Shown: in pieces, positions 7,650 through 15,248 of the stretch | How positions within the stretch are numbered: the stretch's first letter is position 1 | Layout of the letters: each line of letters begins with the position of its first letter | NCBI GenBank assembly: GCA_017643365.1 | Contig: JAEPNO010000014.1 | Location: forward strand, 24,547 to 88,546 | Direction of reading: 5' to 3' | DNA length: 64,000 bases | DNA from: Balneolaceae bacterium | GTDB taxonomy: Bacteria > Bacteroidota > Rhodothermia > Balneolales > Balneolaceae | Made by a program: the position numbers and the translations under genes | The notes under the pieces: generated by a model | Database searches by the model: none | The model's input: the letters and a program-made list of their open reading frames with translations, nothing else | Told to the model about the DNA's origin: nothing

Positions 7650-7811
7650 CAGCGTTTAGGGTACCCCGATCAAATTCTTTTGAGCCTTTTGGAACCGCAA
7701 ATCAATGACGCTACTATTTTTTTGTGTACGCAATTTTTCAAGGGGGGGGGTGGTTAGTTTTCTGCTCAACTGCTATAATCCACAAATTTATCTGTAACCA
7801 ATTGAAAGGAT
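7650..7811 (+). promoter_or_regulatory. promoter region of YbjQ-type gene with G9 tract
   Basis: The 162-bp gap holds a run of nine G at 7742-7750. Immediately after it, TGGTTA (7751-7756) and a consensus TATAAT (7774-7779) are separated by 17 bp, forming a plausible promoter with a weak -35 box. A poly-G run abutting the -35 element is a known arrangement for expression control by slipped-strand mispairing. A 30-codon leader frame starting at ATG 7705 also runs through the tract and ends at 7797; its significance is doubtful. Confidence 0.5.
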
Positions 7812-8852
7812 ATGTTTTTTTCTACATCAGACAATTATGATCAAAGTGATATAGTAGAAAACTATGGGCTTGTCGATTCAACTATTGTAATTGGAGCCAA
7901 TATTTTTAGGGATGTATTTGCAGGGCTAAGAGATATTGTTGGTGGAGAAACTAAGGGATATAAAAAAGACCTTGATAAATTAAAAAACGCTGTAGAGGAA
8001 GAGATTAAAATAAAAGCTTCAAAACTAGGGGCAAATGCAATTATTGCTATTAAAGTTGACATGGATGAAATTTCGGGGGGGGGCAAGTCTATGTTCATGT
8101 ACCAAATGATTGGTACAGCTGTCAAATTAAAAGATGGTATAGCAGAACCTAACTCAGTCAATAAAGCTGAGGTTATTGACTTCGATGATTTTACTGAATT
8201 AAGAAAAAGAGTTGCCGCAAGAAATCGAATTATTAATGAGCCAAATAAAATAAACAACTTTAGAGTAATAATAGAGAAAGATTGGTGGGATGAAGACCTC
8301 TATAGAAATCTAGTAAACATTATATTCGATAGTAATCGAGAACTCATTCCGGAGGATATAGCTCTTTTGTCAGCGGTGCCTCCAGAGTTTTATATCGATA
8401 TCATTAAAGCTGATTTAGCTACGATAAGCAAGACTAGATTTTTTTATTGCATAGAATCTATGAAAAAACATAATTGGTTCAATGTGAATGATATACTTGA
8501 AATACTAAAATCAGAATCATACATAACTCGATTTAGAGGTCTGCACTTTATTTATTTCAATAGGCTAAATTATTCCATAGATGACCTAAATGATTACAAA
8601 GTCTTGCTTTATTTTCTTAATAATAATTTCGATAAATCCATTACAACTGAAAACTCGAAAGGAGTTTTTGGCTCAAAAGAAGTTCATCAATGCGTAAACT
8701 GTCTTGTAAACCGTCCAAAAGATGAGGGTAAAAGTTGCCCTAATTGTGGGGCAAATTTTCTTGGTTTTAGAGAAGAGAATATTCAATTAAAGAATATCTA
8801 CTATAAAATTCTCAGTATAATTAACACATTAGAATTTATATCAAAAGAGTGA
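7812..8852 (+). CDS. YbjQ/UPF0145-domain protein with C-terminal zinc ribbon
   Basis: A 346-residue protein. Residues 1-110 match the YbjQ/UPF0145 fold closely (VIGANIFRDVFAGLRDIVGG, then KLGANAIIAIKVDMDE, then MIGTAVKL). Residues about 135-285 are helical and unrecognised. A zinc ribbon follows with Cys294/Cys297 and Cys309/Cys312 (CVNC, CPNC). Stand-alone YbjQ proteins are about 105 residues, so the C-terminal extension is the unusual part. A G9 tract at 8075-8083 encodes Ser88-Gly91 in the loop between YbjQ strands. Losing one G gives a TGA about ten codons later; gaining one G gives a TAA within about 25 codons. The next gene starts 6 nt downstream. Function unknown; cargo of the element. 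Confidence 0.8.
   Translation: MFFSTSDNYDQSDIVENYGLVDSTIVIGANIFRDVFAGLRDIVGGETKGYKKDLDKLKNAVEEEIKIKASKLGANAIIAIKVDMDEISGGGKSMFMYQMIGTAVKLKDGIAEPNSVNKAEVIDFDDFTELRKRVAARNRIINEPNKINNFRVIIEKDWWDEDLYRNLVNIIFDSNRELIPEDIALLSAVPPEFYIDIIKADLATISKTRFFYCIESMKKHNWFNVNDILEILKSESYITRFRGLHFIYFNRLNYSIDDLNDYKVLLYFLNNNFDKSITTENSKGVFGSKEVHQCVNCLVNRPKDEGKSCPNCGANFLGFREENIQLKNIYYKILSIINTLEFISKE
8075..8083 (+). repeat. in-frame G9 homopolymer tract (possible phase-variation site)
   Basis: Nine consecutive G within the YbjQ-type coding sequence. It is the second G9 run within 340 bp of an otherwise AT-rich element. At nine bases the frame is open for 346 codons; both +1 and -1 slippage close it shortly after the tract. 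Confidence 0.75.
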
Positions 8853-8858
8853 CTTCAC

Positions 8859-9152
8859 ATGACACACTATGGGGGTACATTTCAAAAAGATCAATTAGAA
8901 TTGATTGCACTAGCCTTTGCCCAATGTGAGAAAAATGAGAAAATGACAAGTTCCCAATTTATAGTGCCTGATCCTGGTCAGGTTACTTCTTTATCTGTAG
9001 ATGATATTGATGATTACTATTACAGAGCGTTTAAAATGAATGCGCCGGTATTTATAAATGAATCTAAAGTTTTGATTCTCGAATATCAGCAAAAAGAGCC
9101 TTTGGCGTTTAGGTACGGTCATTCTGCAATAGTGAGAGTTAAAAGCCTATAA
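8859..9152 (+). CDS. hypothetical protein paired with the YbjQ/zinc-ribbon gene
   Basis: A 97-residue soluble protein beginning MTHYGGTFQKDQLELIALAF, with an acidic middle (SLSVDDIDDYYY). No family recognised, no signal peptide or membrane segment. It starts 6 nt after the YbjQ-type gene, so the two are very probably co-transcribed and may act together, for example as an effector and its partner; this is inference from position only. Confidence 0.6.
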   Translation: MTHYGGTFQKDQLELIALAFAQCEKNEKMTSSQFIVPDPGQVTSLSVDDIDDYYYRAFKMNAPVFINESKVLILEYQQKEPLAFRYGHSAIVRVKSL

Positions 9153-9550
9153 AAGCAATGTTTCTACCATTACTTGAATATTTGAAGCCCTTAGAATCGA
9201 AATTTGAAAACTGTTTCTTACTATTTCCCAACTATTGATTGATTACGTTCCAAAGTGGGAAAGTGAGCAACACTAAGTGGGAAATCATTAATTCCCATTT
9301 CCCATTGTTATTACGCACCATACAAAGACTTTTTTCACACGGTAAAGGATATTTTTTCGGCACGATAAAGGAATTGTTTTTACAACGGTTTAAAAAGGGA
9401 GTGGATCCGGCACAATCGGACACTAAAAAAGGGAATAAGCAAAAAAGCCTACTCCCTTATAGGAATGGTTACACATTTATTTAAATGCATAATATTCTAA
9501 TTTACATCATCTAAATTCTGAAGCAATAAAAAAATTTGTAAGGAATAGTT
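9153..9550. other. gene-poor stretch with TGGGAAA/TTTCCCA repeats
   Basis: No convincing gene here. The main structure is a cluster of TGGGAAA-type sites: TTTCCCA 9224-9230, AAGTGGGAAA 9253-9262 and again 9275-9284 (22 bp apart, two helical turns), TTCCCA 9292-9297 and TTTCCCA 9298-9304. TGGGAAAT and ATTTCCCA can pair as an 8-bp stem with an 11-nt loop (9278-9304). It may be an operator, a secondary origin or a terminator-like element at the end of the cargo operon. Confidence 0.45.
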
Positions 9551-9844
9551 GTGAAAACGATCATACTACTAACAACTATCTTACTTTATAATATACAAAC
9601 AGCAATTATGAGTAGAATAATAGACAGGAAAATAAAAACTAAGAAAACTGATAATTATGGTGAAAACGTAACAAAGGGCACTTGTTATGCATTTATACTA
9701 GTTTCAATAATTTTCTTAATTGTACTTTTTATAGACTCAGATAATTGGGCAATTTATTTAGGTTTCTGTTTTACATCTTTAGTCTTCAGTTCACTATTCT
9801 ATGCATTAGCAAATATTATTAGACTTCTGAAAAAGACTCTTTAA
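9551..9844 (+). CDS. small membrane protein, unknown
   Basis: Ninety-seven residues from a GTG at 9551; an ATG at 9608 (MSRIIDRKIKTKK) is an alternative start. Seen: a hydrophobic N-terminus, a basic linker (DRKIKTKK) and two strong membrane segments at about 46-62 and 67-90. No family recognised. A small membrane protein beside phase-variable cargo could be an effector or immunity component, but this is speculation; it may also be a degraded gene. Confidence 0.45.
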   Translation: MKTIILLTTILLYNIQTAIMSRIIDRKIKTKKTDNYGENVTKGTCYAFILVSIIFLIVLFIDSDNWAIYLGFCFTSLVFSSLFYALANIIRLLKKTL

Positions 9845-9854
9845 TCTTGGATAA

Positions 9855-9971
9855 ATGAGTGAAGTACAAAGAGAAGCAATTGAACGTGAAAGGGATCGTA
9901 TGGGATATGGGTTTTGGCGAACTGTTCGACCAATTCTTGGATTAGTAATATTACTACCTTTAATCGCTTGA
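9855..9971 (+). CDS. possible 38-residue small membrane protein
   Basis: A short frame starting at ATG 9855, 10 nt after the preceding stop, encodes MSEVQREAIERERDRMGYGF followed by a single hydrophobic segment ending LGLVILLPLIA. The amphipathic, charged N-terminus followed by a C-terminal membrane anchor is protein-like, but there is no clear Shine-Dalgarno. It would be missed by length cut-offs. Uncertain. Confidence 0.35.
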   Translation: MSEVQREAIERERDRMGYGFWRTVRPILGLVILLPLIA

Positions 9972-10036
9972 ACTCTTATGATCATTCTACATCTATAAAA
10001 AAATATCTGTAGCAGATAGTATAGAAAACAGGGACT

Positions 10037-10059
10037 TTGTTTCACTATTGTTTTACCCC
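10037..10059. repeat. 23-bp sub-terminal direct repeat, right copy
   Basis: Same sequence as 2506-2528 except for one base, same orientation, about 55 bp inside the right att repeat. Candidate recombinase arm site. Confidence 0.6.
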
Positions 10060-10067
10060 AATGAAAT

Positions 10068-10106
10068 AAAAAAAGCCTATGCAATTATTATTAAATCACA
10101 TAGGCT
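10068..10106 (-). terminator. intrinsic terminator of tRNA-Met
   Basis: On the minus strand AGCCTATG pairs perfectly with CATAGGCT (stem arms 10099-10106 and 10074-10081), followed by seven T. It lies just downstream of the tRNA-Met 3' end. If the integration model is right, this copy is element-borne. Confidence 0.8.
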
Positions 10107-10114
10107 AATTAGTG

Positions 10115-10130
10115 TGTAGCGTGGGGCGGA
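10115..10130. other. attachment-site repeat, right end (tRNA-Met 3' end)
   Basis: Right copy of the 16-bp repeat seen at 2377-2392 with one mismatch. It comprises the 3' part of the tRNA-Met gene, so the element restores an intact tRNA after integration. Confidence 0.7.
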
Positions 10131-10190
10131 ATTGAACCGCCGACCTCACGATTATGAGTCGTGCGCTCTAACCATCTGAGCTACCACGCC
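10117..10190 (-). tRNA. tRNA-Met (anticodon CAT)
   Basis: A 74-nt cloverleaf on the minus strand: acceptor GGCGTGG with CCACGCT, D-arm GTAGCTCAGATGGTTAGAGC, anticodon stem CACGA/TCGTG with loop CTCATAA (anticodon CAT), T-arm GGCGG TTCAATT CCGCC. The CCA is not encoded. The GGCGTGGTAGCTCAG start is typical of elongator Met rather than initiator; a CAT-reading tRNA-Ile with modified C34 cannot be fully excluded. Serves as the insertion site of the element to its left. Confidence 0.93.
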
Positions 10191-10326
10191 ATGCATTTCG
10201 CAAAGAGCACTAAATATACGCACTTCCTAACTTTTCTGTAAGTACTTTTTTCAGTAATTCTGCCCAATCTAATTTTTAAGTTCCTTACCTTCATTTTTCT
10301 CCAAAATCTTAAGATTCAGATCAATA

Positions 10327-11793
10327 ATGGCGCAAAAAATCACAAAAAGAGAAAACGATTATTCTCAATGGTATTTAGATGTAGTAAGAGAGGCTCAACT
10401 GGCTGAACATTCGCCTGTTCGTGGATGCATGGTTATTCGCCCAACCGGAATGGCTTTGTGGGAGAATATGCAGCGTGGATTAGATCAAATGTTCAAAGAC
10501 ACCGGGCATGAAAACGCCTATTTTCCGCTTTTCATCCCAAAATCGTTCTTATCCAAAGAAGCGCAACACGTTGAAGGATTTGCCAAAGAATGCGCCGTTG
10601 TTACCCATTCGCGCCTTAAAGCCGTTGATGGAGGCGTAGAAGTTGATCCTGAATCAAAATTAGACGAAGAACTAATCGTTCGTCCAACTTCGGAAACCAT
10701 AATCTGGGATACCTACCGAAATTGGATCCAATCGTACCGAGATCTTCCGATTCTGGTAAATCAGTGGGCGAATGTAGTGCGATGGGAAATGCGTACACGC
10801 CTCTTTTTGCGCACCATGGAATTCTTGTGGCAAGAAGGTCACACCGCGCATGCCACCGAAGAAGAAGCTATAGCAGAAACCAAACAAATGCTGGAAGTGT
10901 ATCGCACTTTTGCCGAAGAATTCATGGCAATGCCGGTTGTTACCGGTGTTAAAACCGAAAGCGAACGTTTTGCCGGTGCGATCGACACATATTGCATCGA
11001 AGCGTTAATGCAGGATGGCAAGGCGCTTCAAGCCGGGACTTCCCACTTTTTAGGGCAGAATTTTGCCAAGGCTTTTGATGTAAAATTCCAAGACAAAGAC
11101 GGAGATCACAAACTGGTTTGGGCTACAAGCTGGGGTGTTTCTACCCGATTAATTGGCGGACTTATTATGACGCACTCCGATGATCAAGGACTGGTTCTTC
11201 CTCCGAAATTGGCACCAACTCAAGTGGTGATCGTTCCTATCTACCGAAAAGATGAAGAGCGTGAAGTTGTGCTTGAATATGGCGATGCTATATATAATGA
11301 GTTGAAGGAGCTCGGAATCCGAGTAAAACTGGATGACCGCGACAACTTCAAACCGGGTTTTAAATTTGCTGAGCACGAAGCTCGTGGCATTCCTTTACGA
11401 ATTGCAATTGGTCCACGCGATGTTAACAACGGAAATGTAGAACTCGCCCGTCGTGATACTCTGAACAAAAACATTGAATCGCGAGAGGGAATTGGTTCAC
11501 GAATCAAGGATTTGTTGGATGTAATTCAAAATGATCTGTTTGAAACGGCCAAAAAGCGTCAAGATGAAATGACATCGGAAGTAGAAACCTACGATGAATT
11601 CAAGAAAGTACTCGACGAAAAAGGCGGGTTTATTTATGCACATTGGGATGGCACTGCAGAGACCGAAGAACGCATCAAAAATGAAACGAAAGCAACCATT
11701 CGTTGCATCCCGCTAACCGATGGAAAACCAGGAAAATGCATGGTTACCGGAAATCCATCGCAACAAAAAGTGTTATTCGCTAAGTCGTACTAG
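10327..11793 (+). CDS. proS: prolyl-tRNA synthetase (eukaryotic/archaeal-type)
   Basis: A 488-residue class II aminoacyl-tRNA synthetase that charges tRNA-Pro. Motif 1 region ([20 protein letters not shown]), the RPTSE loop at 119-123, motif 2 in [20 protein letters not shown] (about 152-171) and motif 3 in [19 protein letters not shown] are all visible, followed by the anticodon-binding domain (about 295-400) and the C-terminal zinc-binding-like domain ending with a Tyr (AKSY). The absence of the large editing insertion places it in the eukaryote-like group common in Bacteroidota. First core gene to the right of the tRNA-Met; transcribed away from it. nnr follows after 4 nt. Confidence 0.97.
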   Translation: MAQKITKRENDYSQWYLDVVREAQLAEHSPVRGCMVIRPTGMALWENMQRGLDQMFKDTGHENAYFPLFIPKSFLSKEAQHVEGFAKECAVVTHSRLKAVDGGVEVDPESKLDEELIVRPTSETIIWDTYRNWIQSYRDLPILVNQWANVVRWEMRTRLFLRTMEFLWQEGHTAHATEEEAIAETKQMLEVYRTFAEEFMAMPVVTGVKTESERFAGAIDTYCIEALMQDGKALQAGTSHFLGQNFAKAFDVKFQDKDGDHKLVWATSWGVSTRLIGGLIMTHSDDQGLVLPPKLAPTQVVIVPIYRKDEEREVVLEYGDAIYNELKELGIRVKLDDRDNFKPGFKFAEHEARGIPLRIAIGPRDVNNGNVELARRDTLNKNIESREGIGSRIKDLLDVIQNDLFETAKKRQDEMTSEVETYDEFKKVLDEKGGFIYAHWDGTAETEERIKNETKATIRCIPLTDGKPGKCMVTGNPSQQKVLFAKSY

Positions 11794-11797
11794 TTGG

Positions 11798-13303
11798 ATG
11801 AACGTCCCCTATCCTTTCCATATCACATCGGCTGAGCAGAATCGACGCATGGATAAGCGTACGATTTCTGAGTTTGGGATTGATGGGTTTACGCTGATGG
11901 AGGTTGCCGGTACACGTGCCGCTGATTTCATCATGAGACATACTTCGAGCGAATCGAAGGTGCTCTTGGTTTGTGGGAAAGGAAATAATGCCGGCGATGC
12001 ATTTGTGGTGGGCAGGCTGCTTTCTCAACAAGGTTATGCGTGCAGTTTTTACCTTTGTTTTGGGGATGAAGACTTATCGCCCGATGCACAAAAGAACTAC
12101 GATCTACTACATAAACTTGAGGCAGAAATAAGCTTTCTTGATTCCTCAGATCTTCAATCAATTTCCGATTTCGATGTAGTTATTGATGGAATTTTTGGAA
12201 CCGGGTTGAATTCTGAAATTCGCTCGCCAATCGATGCGGTTATCAAATCGATAAATCAATCTGAAGTAACGGTCTTTGCTCTCGATATCCCTTCGGGTTT
12301 ATCAGCTGACAACGGCCGAATATTGGGAACTGCGATTCAAGCTGATTTTACTTTAAGTTTTGGAGCTCTAAAGGCCGGCAGTTTTTTGAATGATGGGAAA
12401 GCAAATTCAGGGGAAGTCATACTTTGCGACTTACCCTTTCCCAATAAATACCGGGAACATGCCGGATATCTTATTGATGAAAGCTGGGTAGACTCCATCA
12501 CTCAAAAAAAAGAACAGCGACAACACAAGTATGCCGATGGTATCTTATACGTCATAGCCGGATCTGAAGGATTAACCGGTGCGGCAATTCTAGCCACAAA
12601 AAGTGCCTGGGCTCAAGAATTAGGGGCTGTAACGGTTATCATGCCGAAGGCTCAGCTCGATGTGTACGAAAAAACGTTGATTCAGATCATCAAAAAAGCA
12701 GTTGGCGATTCTGACGATAAACACTTTACAAGTGCACATTCAAATCAGGTTTTAAGCATACTCGATGAAAAACCCGGAACTATTTTAATCGGCCCCGGTT
12801 TAGGAAGAGAACCCGAAACCATTGAATTTATTCGAACTGTGCTATCAACTTTTACCGGAAATACTGTGATTGATGCCGATGCTCTTTTTGCATTAGATGA
12901 AGACTTCATCAAACAGAAACCTGAAGAGGCTAAATGGATTTTAACTCCTCACCCCGGTGAATTATCGCGTTTATTGCCAAATAGTGATTCAATCAACGAT
13001 GACTTCGATCGAATGATTCAGGTTTGTGCGTTCGCAAAATCTTTCGGCATCACCGTTTTATCGAAAGGATATCCAGGTATTGTAGCCACAAAAGATGGAG
13101 AAGCATTTGTTACCAATTACGATACGCGAATGTTCGCCCGTGCAGGTTTTGGGGATGTACTTGCCGGTAAAGTCAGCGCTTTCTGGATGAATCTAAAAAA
13201 TGAACCCTTAGCATGTATAAAAGCATTGCTCGATGGTAAAAATAAAGTGGAAACTGCGTTCGAAATGGGAAATAATTCACCTGAACCCTTAGACATTATT
13301 TAG
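11798..13303 (+). CDS. nnr: bifunctional NAD(P)H-hydrate epimerase / ADP-dependent dehydratase
   Basis: A 501-residue fusion that repairs hydrated NAD(P)H. The N-terminal YjeF domain (about 5-215) has VCGKGNNAGDAFVVGRLL and VIDGIFGTGL. The C-terminal ribokinase-like NnrD domain (about 225-495) has ILIGPGLGR, VIDADAL, LTPHPGELSRLL and GFGDVLAG; the usual Ala of GAGDVLAG is Phe here. I start at ATG 11798, 4 nt after the proS stop, because residues upstream would overlap proS. The last base of its stop is the first base of the next GTG, so the VanZ-like gene is coupled. Confidence 0.95.
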   Translation: MNVPYPFHITSAEQNRRMDKRTISEFGIDGFTLMEVAGTRAADFIMRHTSSESKVLLVCGKGNNAGDAFVVGRLLSQQGYACSFYLCFGDEDLSPDAQKNYDLLHKLEAEISFLDSSDLQSISDFDVVIDGIFGTGLNSEIRSPIDAVIKSINQSEVTVFALDIPSGLSADNGRILGTAIQADFTLSFGALKAGSFLNDGKANSGEVILCDLPFPNKYREHAGYLIDESWVDSITQKKEQRQHKYADGILYVIAGSEGLTGAAILATKSAWAQELGAVTVIMPKAQLDVYEKTLIQIIKKAVGDSDDKHFTSAHSNQVLSILDEKPGTILIGPGLGREPETIEFIRTVLSTFTGNTVIDADALFALDEDFIKQKPEEAKWILTPHPGELSRLLPNSDSINDDFDRMIQVCAFAKSFGITVLSKGYPGIVATKDGEAFVTNYDTRMFARAGFGDVLAGKVSAFWMNLKNEPLACIKALLDGKNKVETAFEMGNNSPEPLDII

Positions 13304-13683
13304 TGCGTTTTTTTCTTAAATATCCAAAGTCGATTCTGGTATTATTCATCATCGTGACAGTTACGATATTATATGGCACGCTTTATCCCGCAGAGAAACT
13401 TGCCAGTATTAATATTCTGGCTTACGATAAAATCGCTCATTTTGGGGCCTTTGCCGTCTGGACTTTTCTGTTCGGCTTGGTAAAAGCTGTACGAAGTAAA
13501 GGGACACCTAATTTATGGATGATTTTTTTTCTCGGATTATTTTATGGATTACTTGTAGAAATACTGCAATTCATTTTTCCAACAAATCGTAGCCCGGAAC
13601 TGTATGATTTTATTGCCGACGCTCTTGGATCCTTTGCAGCAGTTATTGCTCTTCACTTTATCTTGAAAAAGAAATCGCCCTAA
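13303..13683 (+). CDS. VanZ-like membrane protein
   Basis: A 126-residue integral membrane protein with four hydrophobic segments (about 10-26, 43-61, 71-90, 103-120). The signatures YDKIAHFGAF and GLLVEILQFIFPTNRSPELYDFIADALG are typical of the VanZ/YfiM-like family, whose biochemical role is poorly defined (linked to teicoplanin resistance in enterococci). GTG start overlapping the nnr stop by one base. Confidence 0.88.
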   Translation: MRFFLKYPKSILVLFIIVTVTILYGTLYPAEKLASINILAYDKIAHFGAFAVWTFLFGLVKAVRSKGTPNLWMIFFLGLFYGLLVEILQFIFPTNRSPELYDFIADALGSFAAVIALHFILKKKSP

Positions 13684-13770
13684 AGCACTTGCCTGCATTT
13701 TAATGCGATAACAATGCAGTTTTGCTCTTCTATTTTTAGTGATGTCACCACTAATAAAACTCAGGGCATC

Positions 13771-14415
13771 ATGACAAACAATTCGCATTCGAATCTAAAA
13801 CGAAATTACACTCTCTATTTTCAAACGAGTTTGGCACTCTCTCTCGTTTTTATTTTGGCACTTACCAAAATCCCTATGGATCGAGGTATAAGTGAAGATA
13901 CTGGCCCTATTATTCATCACGATCATCCGGAGATAATAAATATTCCAAACACTGATGATATTAAAGCTGCACCTCCAAAACCATACGTTCCAATCGAAGT
14001 AGCCGACAATGAACCCATTGAAGATTTAGACATTCAATTTCCGGATTTCGAATTCAACGAGTCTCGCATCGCTCTGCCACCAAAGCAAAAGGAAGAAACT
14101 ACCAACGACATAGTTGACACTTGGGGTTTAGAAGTGATGCCTATCATGATTGACGGTATGAAAGCTCTTTATTCTGAACTCAAGTATCCTGAAATGGCGA
14201 AAAGAGCAGCAATCGAAGGAAAGGTAATCGTTCAGTTTACAGTTGATAAACTTGGCGCTGTTAAAAACCCTCAAATACTTCGAGGAATCGGAGGTGGTTG
14301 CGACGAAGAGGTGCTCAAAGTTATTAAGAAAATGAAGTTTTCGCCCGGCATCCAAAACGATAAAACAGTAAACGTACGCATGACTCAAACCGTTGTTTTT
14401 AGGATCACAAACTAA
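13771..14415 (+). CDS. TonB-family energy transducer (first of tandem pair)
   Basis: A 214-residue protein with a cytoplasmic N-terminus, one membrane anchor (about 15-33), a periplasmic linker with few prolines, and a C-terminal TonB domain (about 125-214: YPEMAKRAAIEGKVIVQFTV, then ILRGIGGGCDEEVLKVIKKM). I start at ATG 13771 because this aligns with the start of the neighbouring paralogue; an upstream ATG (13714) in frame adds 19 unmatched residues. TonB proteins couple the inner-membrane proton gradient to outer-membrane receptors; no exbB or exbD lies nearby. The linker lacks the poly-proline run of its neighbour. Confidence 0.9.
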   Translation: MTNNSHSNLKRNYTLYFQTSLALSLVFILALTKIPMDRGISEDTGPIIHHDHPEIINIPNTDDIKAAPPKPYVPIEVADNEPIEDLDIQFPDFEFNESRIALPPKQKEETTNDIVDTWGLEVMPIMIDGMKALYSELKYPEMAKRAAIEGKVIVQFTVDKLGAVKNPQILRGIGGGCDEEVLKVIKKMKFSPGIQNDKTVNVRMTQTVVFRITN

Positions 14416-14532
14416 TCAAAAACTAAAACTGAGTTAGAATCGTTACTTAATGTAATAATGGGATTAATTACTTGCGAGCTTTTAAAAAAATCCCGTTCTT
14501 TTTAGTTCCTATAAATTAATCAAGATCAGAAT

Positions 14533-15189
14533 ATGACTAACGAACGCAAAAGCGCGAAGGCAGACTTGAGGAGATCATACAATATCACTCTTCAATTCGG
14601 TCTTATTGTAGCATTACTATTTATGATTGGACTTGTTCGCGTAAACCTGTACAGCGAACCTCCAACACCACCACCCATCGAGCAAATGGAAGAAGTGGTG
14701 ATGGAAGAAGTTATTCAAACCAAGCAAATTGAAACCCCTCCACCTCCTCCGCGTCCACCGGTTCCTGTTGAGGTTCCAAATGACGAGATTATTGAAGATG
14801 ATGTAGTTGATCTTGACCTTGAGTTCGATCTTGATGGTCCAATGGATCTTCCACCACCTCCACCACCACAAGAAGAGGAAGAAGAAGATTTCTTCGTAGT
14901 GGTTGAAAACATGCCTGTACTTCAAGGCGGTTTAGGTGAACTTCAAAGAAAAGTGAAATATCCTGAAATGGCGCGTCGTGCCGGTATCGAAGGTCGTGTA
15001 ACCGTGCAGTTTATTGTAAACGAGCGTGGCGAAGTTGAAAACCCTCGTGTGATTCGTGGAATAGGCGGTGGTTGCGACGAAGCAGCACTTGAAGCAGTAA
15101 AACAAGCTAAGTTTACACCTGGTATGCAACGTGGTCGTCCGGTACGTGTTCAGTACTCACTTCCAATTGTATTCCGTCTGCAAAACTAA
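14533..15189 (+). CDS. TonB-family energy transducer (second of tandem pair)
   Basis: A 218-residue paralogue of the preceding gene: membrane anchor at about 20-37, then a linker with PPTPPP, PPPPPRPPVPVEVP and PPPPPP runs that can span the periplasm, and a C-terminal TonB domain (YPEMARRAGIEGRVTVQFIV, VIRGIGGGCDEAALEAVKQA). The conserved GxGGGCDE Cys motif is shared by both. Duplication in tandem with divergent linkers suggests specialised receptors. A good intrinsic terminator follows. Confidence 0.93.
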   Translation: MTNERKSAKADLRRSYNITLQFGLIVALLFMIGLVRVNLYSEPPTPPPIEQMEEVVMEEVIQTKQIETPPPPPRPPVPVEVPNDEIIEDDVVDLDLEFDLDGPMDLPPPPPPQEEEEEDFFVVVENMPVLQGGLGELQRKVKYPEMARRAGIEGRVTVQFIVNERGEVENPRVIRGIGGGCDEAALEAVKQAKFTPGMQRGRPVRVQYSLPIVFRLQN

Positions 15190-15212
15190 TTTATTCTGAT
15201 TAATCAGATGTT

Positions 15213-15242
15213 AAAGCCCGCTCAATCGAGTGGGCTTTTTTT
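15213..15242 (+). terminator. intrinsic terminator after tonB pair
   Basis: AGCCCGCTC and GAGTGGGCT form a 9-bp stem (one G-T pair) with an AATC loop, followed by seven T. Ends the plus-strand unit before the convergent Nudix gene. Confidence 0.9.
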
Positions 15243-15248
15243 ATGTCT

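Larger units (their letters stand above)
2377..10130. mobile_element. tRNA-Met-integrated element (satellite/IME-like)
   Basis: About 7.75 kb bounded by a 16-bp near-direct repeat of the tRNA-Met 3' end. It carries a tyrosine recombinase at the left end, an HTH excisionase-like protein, a RepA-like ATPase, a VirE-N-type primase-like protein, and unknown cargo on the right. Sub-terminal 23-bp direct repeats lie just inside both ends. No relaxase, coupling protein, capsid or terminase gene is visible, so self-transfer is not supported; mobilisation by a helper phage or plasmid, or simple excision, is more likely. Coding sequence is AT-richer than the core genes that follow. Exact crossover point within the repeat cannot be set by eye. 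Confidence 0.75.

Noticed and set aside
9239..9484. 81-codon plus-strand frame starting with TTG
   Set aside because: Starts inside the TGGGAAA repeat cluster, has no Shine-Dalgarno, unusual composition and no recognisable feature; more likely non-coding.
9806..10084. 92-codon minus-strand frame near the right att site
   Set aside because: Runs through the tRNA terminator hairpin and opposite two better plus-strand frames; no protein-like features.
14617..14925. Minus-strand frames opposite the second tonB gene
   Set aside because: Low-complexity Trp/Arg or Ser/Gly strings are antisense reads of the proline-rich linker.
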